Shown piece after piece: positions 25,667-34,657 of a stretch of DNA of 64,000 bases; the first letter of the stretch is position 1; each line of letters begins with the position of its first letter. The notes under the pieces are model-generated. The model did no database searches. It was not told the DNA's origin and saw only the letters and a program-made list of their open reading frames with translations. The DNA is from BOG-938 sp048498155 (lineage in GTDB: Bacteria; Pseudomonadota; Alphaproteobacteria; Caulobacterales; Caulobacteraceae). Where the stretch lies: NCBI GenBank assembly GCA_048498155.1, contig JBEHYN010000001.1:62001-126000 (forward strand), written 5' to 3'. The translations under genes were made by a program, and so were the position numbers.

Positions 25667-27057
25667 CAGTCTTCTTCGCTATCCTCGCCCCGCAGCACGC
25701 CCAGGCCGAGGGACTTGAGTTTGCGGTGTAGGGCGGACCGCTCCATGCCGATGAAGGCGGCGGTGCGCGAGATGTTGCCGCTGAAGCGCATGATCTGGGC
25801 GTTGAGGTATTCCTTTTCGAACACCTCCCGCGCGTCGCGCAGGGACAGGGCGATGATCCGCTCCGGTCCGACCGAACCGGCCGCGCCCGCAGCGCTGACC
25901 TCAGCGGGCAGCATTTCAGCCGTGATCACCTCGGACGGGTCGCCCGACGCCAAGATCAGTAAGCGTTCGATATTGTTGCGCAGCTGGCGCACGTTTCCGG
26001 GCCAGGCATGCACCTGCAAGGTGGCGATGGCGTCCTCGCCCAGTACGCGTTTGGGCAGACCCTGGGCGCCGGACACCCGGTCGATGAAATAGGCGACCAG
26101 TTCAGCAATATCCTCGCGGCGTTCGGCTAGGCCGGGCACCCGGATAGGCACCACGCTCAGGCGATGAAACAGGTCTTCACGGAATCGCCCGGCGGCGATC
26201 TCCTCTCGCAGATCGCGAGAGGTGGACGACACCACCCGCACGTCCACCTGTACATCCCCTGCCCCGCCCACCCGCCGGAAGCGCTGCTCTATCAGGACGC
26301 GCAGAATGCGGCCCTGTGTCGCCAGAGGCATGTCACAAACTTCATCCAGATATAGCGTACCGCCGTGGGCTCGCTCGAACACACCGATCTTGCTGGGCCG
26401 GCCGTTGTCGCCTTCCTCCCCGAACAGCTCGAGATCGACCCGCTCAGGGGTCATGCCGGCGGCCGAAATGGCGACGAATTCGTTCTGAGCCCGGGGGCTG
26501 GCCGTATGGATCATGCGCGCCACCAGCTCCTTGCCCGATCCGGGCGGTCCGGCGATCAGCACGCGGCTATTGGCCGGCGCGACCTTGGCGATCATCTGGC
26601 GCAGCTGCTGGGCCGCCGCCGAACGACCGATCAGGCCGGTGGGCGACAGGGCTTGGACCTGCAGCCGGCGGTTCTCTCGACGAAGGGCGGTGGTCTCCAG
26701 AGCTCTCTGAACCACCAGGATCAGGCGGTCGGACTTGAACGGCTTTTCCAGGAAGTCGTAGGCCCCCCGCTTGATGGCGCTGACAGCGGTCTCGATATTG
26801 CCGTGGCCGGAGATGATCAGGACAGGCAGGTCGGCGTCGAGGGTCTTGACTAGGTCGAGCAACTCCAACCCGTCCATGCCGCCGCCCTGCATCCAAATAT
26901 CGAGCACCAGCAGAGACGGCTTGCGCGACTTAATCGCAGCCAGCGCCTCTTCGGAGCTGGCTGCGGTGCGCACGGAATAGCCTTCGTCGGTCAATATCCC
27001 CGCGACCAGGTCTCGAATGTCAGCTTCGTCGTCCACGACCAGGATATCAGCAGCCAT
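25666..27057 (-). CDS. ntrX: Response regulator NtrX
   Basis: The 463-residue regulator has a receiver domain (Asp53 in LLVLDIWMQG), an AAA+ domain with Walker A GPPGSGKE and LYLDEVCDMP as Walker B, and a C-terminal Fis-type helix-turn-helix (FSGNISRTAAFIGMERSALH). The sigma-54-contact motif GAFTGA is absent: the region after ELFG reads EEGDNGRPSKIGVFERAHGG. NtrX of alphaproteobacteria controls envelope, respiration and nitrogen-related genes with NtrY. It lies 2 bp downstream of ntrY. Confidence 0.93.
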   Translation of the reverse strand: MAADILVVDDEADIRDLVAGILTDEGYSVRTAASSEEALAAIKSRKPSLLVLDIWMQGGGMDGLELLDLVKTLDADLPVLIISGHGNIETAVSAIKRGAYDFLEKPFKSDRLILVVQRALETTALRRENRRLQVQALSPTGLIGRSAAAQQLRQMIAKVAPANSRVLIAGPPGSGKELVARMIHTASPRAQNEFVAISAAGMTPERVDLELFGEEGDNGRPSKIGVFERAHGGTLYLDEVCDMPLATQGRILRVLIEQRFRRVGGAGDVQVDVRVVSSTSRDLREEIAAGRFREDLFHRLSVVPIRVPGLAERREDIAELVAYFIDRVSGAQGLPKRVLGEDAIATLQVHAWPGNVRQLRNNIERLLILASGDPSEVITAEMLPAEVSAAGAAGSVGPERIIALSLRDAREVFEKEYLNAQIMRFSGNISRTAAFIGMERSALHRKLKSLGLGVLRGEDSEED

Positions 27058-27059
27058 AT

Positions 27060-29294
27060 TCAGTCTCGTGCTTGTGTCGCTGGAGCCAGCGTCTTTGGCG
27101 AATGTCCGCCCGAATCCGCAGCGGCAAATTGGAGGATCACTTGGGCGCCGGGGCGGCCAGGGACATCTTGCATGGTCAAGGCGCCCCCGTGCTCCTCCAT
27201 GATCCGCTTGACGATGGCAAGGCCAAGGCCGGTGCCCTTCTCGCGAGTTGTGACATAGGGCTCGGTCAGCCGATCACGATCCTTGGCCGGCAGACCGATG
27301 CCGTTGTCCTCGATCACAATGGCCACCCGATCCGGCTCCTCGACGATGTGGGCCGTGATTACGCCGGGCTCTTCGGAGCCCGCCGCTCTGCGGGCCTGGA
27401 CCGCTTCGGCCGCGTTCTTCAAGATATTGGACAAGGCCTGACCGATCATCCGCGCGTCGCAGGTCAAGGTCACGCCAGGCGCCGGTTCGTGCATGGTCAC
27501 GGCGATGTCGGGATTGGCGACCCGCCGCGCGAACACCGCTTGACGCACCAGTTCGGTCAGATCGGCTTGCGCAAACTTGGGCGCAGGCATGCGCGCGAAA
27601 GCGGAGAACTCGTCCACCATCTTGCCGATGTCCTCCACCTGCCGAATGATGGTGTCAGTGCAACGGTCGAACGTCTCCAGATCGCTGGTGATTTCGCCCC
27701 GGTACTTGCGGCGAAGTCGTTCCGCCGACAACTGGATCGGCGTCAGCGGGTTTTTGATCTCGTGGGCGATGCGGCGGGCGACGTCGCGCCAGGCGGCGTT
27801 GCGCTGGGCGGCCACCAGGCGGGTGATGTCGTCAAAGGTGATCACCATGCCCCCCTCCTCCAGAATGCTCACCCGAATGCGTAAGCGGCGGGTCTCGCCG
27901 TGGCGCACCACGTCCACCTCTTCCTCGACGTCGCGCCCGGTTTGCGCTGCTCCTCCTGAAACCGCAGCCAGCTCCGGCGCGGCTTCGGCCAGGGGCCGGC
28001 CGATGGCGCCGTCCCGGTCGAGATCGAGTAGAGCTAGGGCCCGGTTGTTGGCGGCCGACAGGTCCCCCTCCGCATCTACCCCCACGACCCCAGCGCTCAC
28101 TCCGGCCAGCACGGTCTCAATGAAGTGGCGGCGGGATTCTGCGTCAATACTGGCGCGTTTCAGGGCCTTTTGCTGATCCTGGAGATCGCTCGTCATCCGA
28201 TTGAATGCACGGGATAATACGGCGATTTCCTCAGGGTCATTTCGAGACTCCACTCGGGCATCCAGATTGCCCGCCGCCACCATGCCCGCAGCCTGAACCA
28301 GGCGCGCGACCGGCGCGGAGATGCTATTGGCGGCGGCCATACCGAGCCATACCGCGCCGACCAGGACCAATAGCGCTGTTTCGGCGTAGCTGAGGGCGAA
28401 GGCGGCCTGGATAGCCCGCCGGTCTGCATCGGCGTCGCGATAATCCACCACGGCGGCGGAAGCGGCGCGCAACTGGTGAAGCACACCGGGCTGGACGAAC
28501 CTGGCCACGTACAAATAAGCGTCGGGAAAGGCTTTAAGCCGATAGATCGCTCGAAATAGATCCTGAGATTCGAAGGCGTGCTCGACGATGTCCTTATCGG
28601 CCGACTTGAGCGTGGCCTGGGGCGGCAGAACGAAAGCAGGCGCTCCCGGCGCCTCGGCCCTCGCCAAGACGCGCCCGTCGCCATCGATCAGATAGACGGC
28701 CGGGAACTCGTGATAGGCCGCCTGTTGCGCCAGATACTGGCTGAACCTGAGGGGACTCTTCTGGAGGGCCGGCGCCACGTCGTTCATGTCGGTGGCCATC
28801 AGGAACAGGTGCCGCTGCAGATAGGCTTGCTGATCTTCCACGAAGGACTTGGCCACCTTGGCCGAATTTTCGACCACCGCCTCGACCCGATGGCTGAACC
28901 AATTGTCCACAGCGCTGGTCACCAGGGCGCCGAAGGTCACGGCGACCACTACGGCCGGCGCTACCGCCACAAGGGCGAACAGGGTCACGAAACGCAGTTG
29001 AAGACGCGCACCGGCGTTGCGCGAACGCTCCCATACCAGCCGCAATACCCGCCAGCCTGCCCCCGCCAGCAGGGCGGCGATGAGCAGCAGATTGACCGCC
29101 AGAATAAACAGTACGCGGTTGCTGGCCGGACCAACGGGACCGGCCCCGGGCGCGGAGGCCAGATACACGGCCAGGGCAGTGATCGCGGCGGACAACCCCC
29201 AAACCAAGCCGAAGACGCCGGACATCAAGCCTCGGAACGTCCGATCTTCCGGAGCGCCCGACATGGGCATGTGAAGTCCGAGTGAGCGCAGCAT
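27060..29294 (-). CDS. ntrY: Sensor histidine kinase NtrY
   Basis: The 744-residue membrane kinase has N-terminal transmembrane segments (about 25-50, 60-85, 95-120), an extracytoplasmic segment (about 125-295), another membrane segment (about 300-320), HAMP, PAS-like, HisKA (RIAHEIKNPLTPIQLSAERL, His phosphorylation site) and HATPase (NAAEAVQ, EDNGIGLP, GTGLGLAIVKRI) domains. This is the standard NtrY layout. It pairs with NtrX immediately downstream. Nothing looks truncated. Confidence 0.94.
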   Translation of the reverse strand: MLRSLGLHMPMSGAPEDRTFRGLMSGVFGLVWGLSAAITALAVYLASAPGAGPVGPASNRVLFILAVNLLLIAALLAGAGWRVLRLVWERSRNAGARLQLRFVTLFALVAVAPAVVVAVTFGALVTSAVDNWFSHRVEAVVENSAKVAKSFVEDQQAYLQRHLFLMATDMNDVAPALQKSPLRFSQYLAQQAAYHEFPAVYLIDGDGRVLARAEAPGAPAFVLPPQATLKSADKDIVEHAFESQDLFRAIYRLKAFPDAYLYVARFVQPGVLHQLRAASAAVVDYRDADADRRAIQAAFALSYAETALLVLVGAVWLGMAAANSISAPVARLVQAAGMVAAGNLDARVESRNDPEEIAVLSRAFNRMTSDLQDQQKALKRASIDAESRRHFIETVLAGVSAGVVGVDAEGDLSAANNRALALLDLDRDGAIGRPLAEAAPELAAVSGGAAQTGRDVEEEVDVVRHGETRRLRIRVSILEEGGMVITFDDITRLVAAQRNAAWRDVARRIAHEIKNPLTPIQLSAERLRRKYRGEITSDLETFDRCTDTIIRQVEDIGKMVDEFSAFARMPAPKFAQADLTELVRQAVFARRVANPDIAVTMHEPAPGVTLTCDARMIGQALSNILKNAAEAVQARRAAGSEEPGVITAHIVEEPDRVAIVIEDNGIGLPAKDRDRLTEPYVTTREKGTGLGLAIVKRIMEEHGGALTMQDVPGRPGAQVILQFAAADSGGHSPKTLAPATQARD

Positions 29295-29357
29295 GCGGAC
29301 CGCAGCCTAGGTCTCTGTGCCTCAAAATCAACAGCTATGTTGCTCAATAGCCGCTAC

Positions 29358-30776
29358 CTAGCGCGCGGGTCGGACCTTTTCGATGCCCAGGTCCTGGATT
29401 TTCTTGCGCAGGGTATTTCGGTTCAGCCCGAGAATTTCCGCCGCCCTCACCTGATTGCCTCGGGTAGAGGCCAGGGTCAGCCGGATCAGCGGCGCCTCCA
29501 CCTCCTGCAGGACGCGGTCGTATAGACCCGGCGGCGGACCGCCCTCCGGCTGTTCGGCGAAGTAGGAGATCAGTCGCCGCTCGACCAAGGCGCTCAATGT
29601 CGCCGGCCCATCCTCGGTTTGCGGGGCGGACGTATTGTCCTGAAGTTCGCGCTCGACGATGCGGGCGGTGATCACATCCTCGGCGTAGAGCGCGCAGACC
29701 CGGCGGATCAGGTTCTCCAGTTCGCGCACATTGCCCGGCCACTCGTGGGCCTTCAGCCGTTCAAGGGCGCTCTGGTCGATGGTTTTGGACGGCAGGCCCT
29801 CCCGGTGAGCTCGGAGCAGGAAGGCGCGGGCAAGATCAGGAATATCGTCCGTGCGCTCGCGCAGCGGCGGCAAACGCACCGGCGCGACGTTCAGGCGGAA
29901 AAACAGGTCTTCCCGGAACAGGCCCTGGGCGATCAAGCCGCGCAGGTCGCGGTTGGTGGCGGCAATGATCCGTACATTGGGCCGCCGGCCGGTCTTGGGG
30001 TTTAGCGCCGCTTCCGATCCGTCGATCACCCGCAGGAGGCGGGTCTGAGCGTCCAGCGGCATATCGCCGATTTCATCCAGGAACAGCGTACCGCCGTCCG
30101 CTTCCACCAGCTTGCCGATGTCATTCTCATTGCGCCCGAACAACTCCTCCTCCACCCGCTCGCGGGGCACGGCGGCGAGGTTGATGATGACGAACTTACC
30201 GTCGCGGCGACGGCCCAGGTCGTGCAGAGCGCGGGCGACCAACTCCTTGCCAGTACCGGATTCGCCCAGGATCAGCACTGTCAGGTCCGCGCCCACCAGG
30301 CGCGCCACGGTGCGATAGACCTCCTGCATGGGCGCGGAGCGTCCGATCAGCGGCAAACGTTCATCGCGCAGGGCCCGCGCCTGGGCTTTGGCAGCTTCAT
30401 TGTCGGCGGGGCGAGCCAGGGCTCGCCGGGCGGCGGCGGTCATGTCGTCCAGATCAAACGGTTTGGGCACATAGTCGAACGCGCCGATTTCCGCCGCGTT
30501 GACCGCAGTCATCAGGGTGTTCTGGGCGCTCATGACGATAATCGGCAGCTTGGGCCGCTGTTTCTTGATGCGGGGCAGGACGTCAAACACGTTTTCATCC
30601 GGCATCACCACATCGGTAATAACCAGATCGCCTTCCCCTTCCGACACCCATTTCAGCAAGGTGGTGGCGTTGCCTGTGGCGCGGACTTGATAACCCAGCC
30701 GGGTGAAGGCCTGACTGAGAACGAGCCGTATGGAAGCGTCGTCGTCGGCGATGAGGATTTTAGACTGCACGGTCAT
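29358..30776 (-). CDS. ntrC: Nitrogen regulator NtrC lacking the GAFTGA loop
   Basis: The 472-residue regulator has a receiver domain (Asp55 in LVITDVVMPDE), an AAA+ domain (Walker A GESGTGKE at 171-178, GGTLFLDEIGDMP as Walker B, ATNRDLR) and a C-terminal Fis-type helix-turn-helix (GNQVRAAEILGLNRNTLRKK). Where bacterial enhancer-binding proteins have GAFTGA after ELFG, this one has RNENDIGKLVEADGG (214-228), so contact with sigma-54 is not expected. The same loss is described for Caulobacter NtrC. It lies downstream of ntrB. Confidence 0.93.
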   Translation of the reverse strand: MTVQSKILIADDDASIRLVLSQAFTRLGYQVRATGNATTLLKWVSEGEGDLVITDVVMPDENVFDVLPRIKKQRPKLPIIVMSAQNTLMTAVNAAEIGAFDYVPKPFDLDDMTAAARRALARPADNEAAKAQARALRDERLPLIGRSAPMQEVYRTVARLVGADLTVLILGESGTGKELVARALHDLGRRRDGKFVIINLAAVPRERVEEELFGRNENDIGKLVEADGGTLFLDEIGDMPLDAQTRLLRVIDGSEAALNPKTGRRPNVRIIAATNRDLRGLIAQGLFREDLFFRLNVAPVRLPPLRERTDDIPDLARAFLLRAHREGLPSKTIDQSALERLKAHEWPGNVRELENLIRRVCALYAEDVITARIVERELQDNTSAPQTEDGPATLSALVERRLISYFAEQPEGGPPPGLYDRVLQEVEAPLIRLTLASTRGNQVRAAEILGLNRNTLRKKIQDLGIEKVRPAR

Positions 30777-30801
30777 TTCCTTGGGTTACCTCGCCGCCGC
30801 G

Positions 30802-31884
30802 TCACTGTTCGACGGGTAGCAGCACACGGAACACAGTACGGCCGGGCTCTGACTCAAAATCGACCATACCCCCGTGCGCACTGACTAATTTGGCGACAAG
30901 GGCCAATCCCAGGCCCGCGCCCATCGCTTTGGAGGTGACAAAGGGCTGAAAGAGGCCGTCGCGCAGATGGTCCGGCACGCCCGGTCCGTTGTCTTGGACC
31001 CTGACTTCGAGCGGCGCGCCCCTAGCCGCCTGGCCACCGGCGCTGCGAACGCGCACGCCGTGCCGGTAGGCGGTGGTAATTGTAATATCGCCCCGGTTGT
31101 CTCCGCGCGAATGAGCCGCCTCTGCCGCATTTTTGACCAGATTGAGAAAGATCTGAATCAGCTGATCTTCGTCTCCCAGGGTGGGCGGCAGGGACGGATC
31201 GTAGTTTTCCCGCAAGGTCAGACCATCCGCCACGCCGTTGACGGCCAGGGCCCGGACCCGATCTAGCACCACATGGATGTTGACTGGCTCGCGAATGGGA
31301 GAGGTCTCTTCGGAGAACGCCTGCATCCGGTCAACCAATCGGTGGATCCGATCTGTTTCAGCGACGATCAATTGGGCCAAGGGGGCGTCTTCGATCTTGG
31401 CGCTGCTCTTAAGCAGTTGCGCCGCACCCCGGATCCCCGCCAGGGGGTTCTTGATCTCGTGAGCCAGCATGCGGCCCAAGCCGACCACCGATTTCAGGCC
31501 CGATAGATCCGCCCTGTCCAGCGGCGTGCCCGCTACTTTGGGGTGGAGGTTAAGGAGGACCGCACCCTCGCCCATCGGCGAAGCGGCTGCGTCCAACTGT
31601 ATGGGTGGAAGGCCCAGCAGGCTGATTTCCAGACCCCGCTCGCGCACCAGGGCGTCTTCGCTCAGCGCCCGGTTGATCAGGCCGGCCAGGGTCGATCCCG
31701 GGGGCAGGGCATCGACGAAGCGCCCGCGCATGAGATGAGACAGCCCCTGACCAAACAGCTCCTGGGCCGCCTCATTACACAGGGCCAACTCGCCGCTCGG
31801 GCCGATGATCATGGCCGGCTCGGGCATCAGATCGAAGGCCGCTGCCCTCAACCGCTCAGCATAGGGACGCTCCACCACGTTCAT
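30802..31884 (-). CDS. ntrB: Nitrogen sensor histidine kinase NtrB
   Basis: The 360-residue soluble kinase has an N-terminal PAS domain (about 15-110), the HisKA box GRMLAHEIKNPLAGIRGAAQ and a HATPase domain with NLVKNAAEAA, VQDNGPGVP and MGAGLGLALVAKL. With PII proteins it sets NtrC phosphorylation. The ATG at 31884 was preferred over a further upstream start because it overlaps the dusB stop by 4 bp (ATGA), giving the classic dusB-ntrB-ntrC order. Confidence 0.95.
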   Translation of the reverse strand: MNVVERPYAERLRAAAFDLMPEPAMIIGPSGELALCNEAAQELFGQGLSHLMRGRFVDALPPGSTLAGLINRALSEDALVRERGLEISLLGLPPIQLDAAASPMGEGAVLLNLHPKVAGTPLDRADLSGLKSVVGLGRMLAHEIKNPLAGIRGAAQLLKSSAKIEDAPLAQLIVAETDRIHRLVDRMQAFSEETSPIREPVNIHVVLDRVRALAVNGVADGLTLRENYDPSLPPTLGDEDQLIQIFLNLVKNAAEAAHSRGDNRGDITITTAYRHGVRVRSAGGQAARGAPLEVRVQDNGPGVPDHLRDGLFQPFVTSKAMGAGLGLALVAKLVSAHGGMVDFESEPGRTVFRVLLPVEQ

Positions 31885-32885
31885 GCCGCCAGTTGTCCAC
31901 GCTCGGCCCACAGGCCAGTCAGGCCGGTCGCCACCTCACGGGCGCTGTCCAGTCGGCAAAGGGCGCCCTTTGCGGCGCGCCTGACGGCGGGGTCGGAGGG
32001 CCAAGGGGCGGCCTCCACGTACCAGCCCAGATGTTTGCGAAAGATTTTCAGTCCGAGGCGCTCACCGTAGAAGGCTAGGCTTTCAGACAGGTGCTCCAGC
32101 ACGATGGCCAGCCGTTCTGCGGGACCCGGCTCAACCGGCGCTGTGCGTCCGTCTAGCGCGGCGTCAATGGTCCGGGCGATCCACGGACGGCCATAGGCCC
32201 CGCGTCCGATCATCACCGCATCGGCGCCGGAGGCGTCCAGGGCCAGGCGCGCACTGGATGCGTCCACGATGTCGCCATTAACGATCACGGGAATGCTCAC
32301 CGCCTGCTTCACGGCGGCCACCGCCGTCCAATCGGCCCGGTCGCGGTAGAACTGTTTGCGCGTGCGGCCGTGGACCGTCACGGCCTTGACCCCGCGCTCC
32401 TGCGCCCTCTGCGCCAATTCGGGGGCGTTGCGGCTGTCCTCGTCCCAACCCAGGCGCATTTTTACGGTGACCGGGACGTCCGTCGCATCCACGGCGGCGC
32501 CGATCAGGCTCTGGGCCAAATCCAGGTCGCGCATAAGAGCCGAGCCGCATAAGGCGCCGGTGACTTCCTTGGCGGGGCAGCCGAAGTTCAGATCAATGAT
32601 CTGCGCGCCGGCTCGGGTCGCCATCCGCGCACCCTCGGCGATCCAGCGCGGATCGCGTCCCACCAGCTGAACGACCATGACGGGCAGGCCGTCGCCGACA
32701 GCCGCCCGGCGCACCACTTCCGGCCGGCCCTTGGCCAATTCGGCGCAGGCCACCATCTCAGTGGCGACGTAGCTGGCGCCCAATCGTGCTGCAGTGCGGC
32801 GAAAAGGCAGGTCGGAAACTCCAGTCATGGGGGCGAGCCAAGCCCGCCCCTCCAGAGTGGTTCCGCCGATCATTACCATGCCCAT
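31881..32885 (-). CDS. dusB: tRNA-dihydrouridine synthase DusB
   Basis: Flavoenzyme that reduces uridine in the tRNA D-loop. The 334-residue protein has the N-terminal LAPMTGVSDLPFR, the catalytic region DLNFGCPAKEVTG followed by the active Cys in LCGSALMRD, VKMRLGWDE, VHGRTRKQFY and FMN-binding IVNGDI and MIGRGAYGRPW. It leads the ntr operon (nifR3-ntrBC arrangement). Confidence 0.95.
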   Translation of the reverse strand: MGMVMIGGTTLEGRAWLAPMTGVSDLPFRRTAARLGASYVATEMVACAELAKGRPEVVRRAAVGDGLPVMVVQLVGRDPRWIAEGARMATRAGAQIIDLNFGCPAKEVTGALCGSALMRDLDLAQSLIGAAVDATDVPVTVKMRLGWDEDSRNAPELAQRAQERGVKAVTVHGRTRKQFYRDRADWTAVAAVKQAVSIPVIVNGDIVDASSARLALDASGADAVMIGRGAYGRPWIARTIDAALDGRTAPVEPGPAERLAIVLEHLSESLAFYGERLGLKIFRKHLGWYVEAAPWPSDPAVRRAAKGALCRLDSAREVATGLTGLWAERGQLAA

Positions 32886-32929
32886 TTTTTAAGCACCCGC
32901 ACCGCACCATTTTTGAGCAAAATACGGAG

Positions 32930-32948
32930 TTTGTCGAGTCTAGACAAA
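32930..32948. promoter_or_regulatory. Inverted repeat in the dusB/ispDF divergent promoter region
   Basis: TTTGTC (32930-32935) and GACAAA (32943-32948) flank a 7-base spacer that contains part of TCTAGA. The site lies midway between the divergent dusB and ispDF starts and could bind a dimeric regulator. No known operator is matched. Confidence 0.3.
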
Positions 32949-32975
32949 ACGGCGCCCAAAGACCAAACAGGGGTC

Positions 32976-34124
32976 ATGACATTTTCGGCTATCGTTGTCG
33001 CGGCCGGCTCGGGCTCCAGGGCAGGCGGAACGACCCCAAAGCAGTGGCGTGAAGTGGCCGGCAAGCCCGTCGCTCGCTGGTCGGTCGAGGCATTTTTTGC
33101 TGCGGGTGCGAAGTCGATCGTTCTGGTTGTCCCCGCGCAGGACCTACAATTTGCGGCCGAAATCTTTTGTGATCTGAAAGGCTTGGTGGTCGCGCAGGGC
33201 GGCGCCGAGCGCGCCGATTCCGTGGCCGCTGGGTTGGCTGCCTTGGCCGCCGAGGCTCCGGACGTGGTGATGATTCATGACGCCGCCCGCCCCTTCTTGA
33301 ACCGAGCGCACATCGACGCCTTGTTGGCGGCAGTCATGCAGTCCGAGGGTGCGATTCTGGCCTTGCCGGTGGCCGATACCCTTAAGCGCCAGCACACGGA
33401 TGGCGATGTCAGCACCGTGCCGCGCGATGGCTTATGGCGCGCTCAGACGCCTCAGGCTTTCCGATATCCCACCTTGGTCCAGGCATATGCCGCTTGGCCG
33501 GGCGATGCGCCGCCCACCGACGAGGCGGTGGTGATTGAAGCGGCGGGCGGTCGGGTGCAGCTTGTTCCCGGCGATCCGCTCTTGATGAAACTGACCTATC
33601 CGGAGGATTTCCACATGGCCGAGGCACTGGCGGGCTCGGCCCGAGTCACGCGCGTGGGTCAGGGCGTGGACGCGCATCGGTTCGGTCCGGGAGACGGCGT
33701 TTGGCTGTGCGGGGTCAAGATCGCCAGCGACCTGATGCTGATCGGCCATTCTGACGCGGACGCGGGGCTACACGCCCTGACCGACGCCATCCTGGGCGCC
33801 ATCGGCGAGGGCGACATCGGCGACCATTTCCCGCCGACCGACCCGCAATGGAAAGGGGCGCCGTCGCACCTGTTCCTGCGCCATGCCGCCGAGCTGGTGC
33901 GGCGCAAGGGCGGCAAGCTGGTCAATGTGGACGTGACGCTGATCTGCGAGCGGCCCAAGATCAAACCCCACCGCCAGGCCATGCGCGAAAAGCTGGCCGA
34001 ACTGCTGGACCTTCCTATCGACCGCATCAGCGTCAAGGCCACCACCACCGAGGGCATGGGCTACACCGGCCGTGAGGAAGGCCTGCTGGCCCAGGCCATC
34101 GCCTCGGTGGAAACCCCCGCCTGA
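32976..34124 (+). CDS. ispDF: Bifunctional MEP-pathway enzyme IspDF
   Basis: The 382-residue fusion makes two steps of isoprenoid precursor synthesis. The IspD half (about 1-220) has AAGSGSRAGGTTPKQWREV, HDAARPF and ALPVADTLK. The IspF half (about 225-382) begins VGQGVDAHRFGPGD with the metal ligands Asp and His, followed by GHSDADAGLHALTDAILGA and KATTTEGMGYTGREEGL. The fusion is typical of alphaproteobacteria. The ATG at 32976 gives the normal IspD N-terminus. Confidence 0.97.
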   Translation: MTFSAIVVAAGSGSRAGGTTPKQWREVAGKPVARWSVEAFFAAGAKSIVLVVPAQDLQFAAEIFCDLKGLVVAQGGAERADSVAAGLAALAAEAPDVVMIHDAARPFLNRAHIDALLAAVMQSEGAILALPVADTLKRQHTDGDVSTVPRDGLWRAQTPQAFRYPTLVQAYAAWPGDAPPTDEAVVIEAAGGRVQLVPGDPLLMKLTYPEDFHMAEALAGSARVTRVGQGVDAHRFGPGDGVWLCGVKIASDLMLIGHSDADAGLHALTDAILGAIGEGDIGDHFPPTDPQWKGAPSHLFLRHAAELVRRKGGKLVNVDVTLICERPKIKPHRQAMREKLAELLDLPIDRISVKATTTEGMGYTGREEGLLAQAIASVETPA

Positions 34125-34126
34125 CC

Positions 34127-34618
34127 ATGTTTGCCCAGGACATCCAGGACCTGGCGGTCGAGGTGCTGAGTGCGGCGCGCAAGGCGGGTCTGACCATCGC
34201 GACAGCCGAGAGCTGCACCGGAGGATTGGTCGCCGGGGCGTTGACCGCCATTCCTGGGTCGTCAGACGTATTTGACCGGGGCTTTGTCACCTACTCCAAT
34301 CAGGCCAAGAGCCAGATGCTGGACGTGCCGTCCGGGCTGATCGACATCCACGGCGCCGTATCCGCCGAAGTGGCCGTGTGCATGGCCGAGGGCGCCATGA
34401 AAGCGTCCGGCGCGGGCCTGACCGTCTCAGTCACCGGCATCGCTGGGCCAGGCGGCGGATCGGCAGCCAAACCGGTCGGCTTGGTGCATTTCGCCGCCAC
34501 GCGGACGGACCGCCCTGCCCTCCACCGCGAAATGCGCTTCGGCGACATCGGGCGGGAGGCGGTGAGGCTGGCCAGCGTGCGGGTGGCGTTGGAAATGCTG
34601 CTCGTGGCGCTGAGCTAA
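34127..34618 (+). CDS. pncC: Nicotinamide-nucleotide amidohydrolase (CinA C-terminal family)
   Basis: The 163-residue stand-alone CinA C-terminal domain deamidates NMN in pyridine nucleotide salvage. Family motifs are TAESCTGGLVAGALT, GFVTYSNQAKSQML, SVTGIAGPGGGSAAKPVGLV and the final VRLASVRVALEML. It follows ispDF by 2 bp in the same operon, a common alphaproteobacterial linkage. Confidence 0.93.
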   Translation: MFAQDIQDLAVEVLSAARKAGLTIATAESCTGGLVAGALTAIPGSSDVFDRGFVTYSNQAKSQMLDVPSGLIDIHGAVSAEVAVCMAEGAMKASGAGLTVSVTGIAGPGGGSAAKPVGLVHFAATRTDRPALHREMRFGDIGREAVRLASVRVALEMLLVALS

Positions 34619-34624
34619 TTCAAC

Positions 34625-34656
34625 CCGCTCATCCCGGCGAAGGCCGGGATGAGCGG
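34625..34656. repeat. REP-like palindrome between convergent genes
   Basis: CCGCTCATCCCGGC (34625-34638) and GCCGGGATGAGCGG (34643-34656) form a perfect 14-bp stem with a 4-base loop. It fills the gap between the convergent pncC and ratA/coq10 stops. The TCATCCCGGC-GAAG core is typical of REP elements in this group. No T-run follows. Confidence 0.8.
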
Positions 34657-34657
34657 A

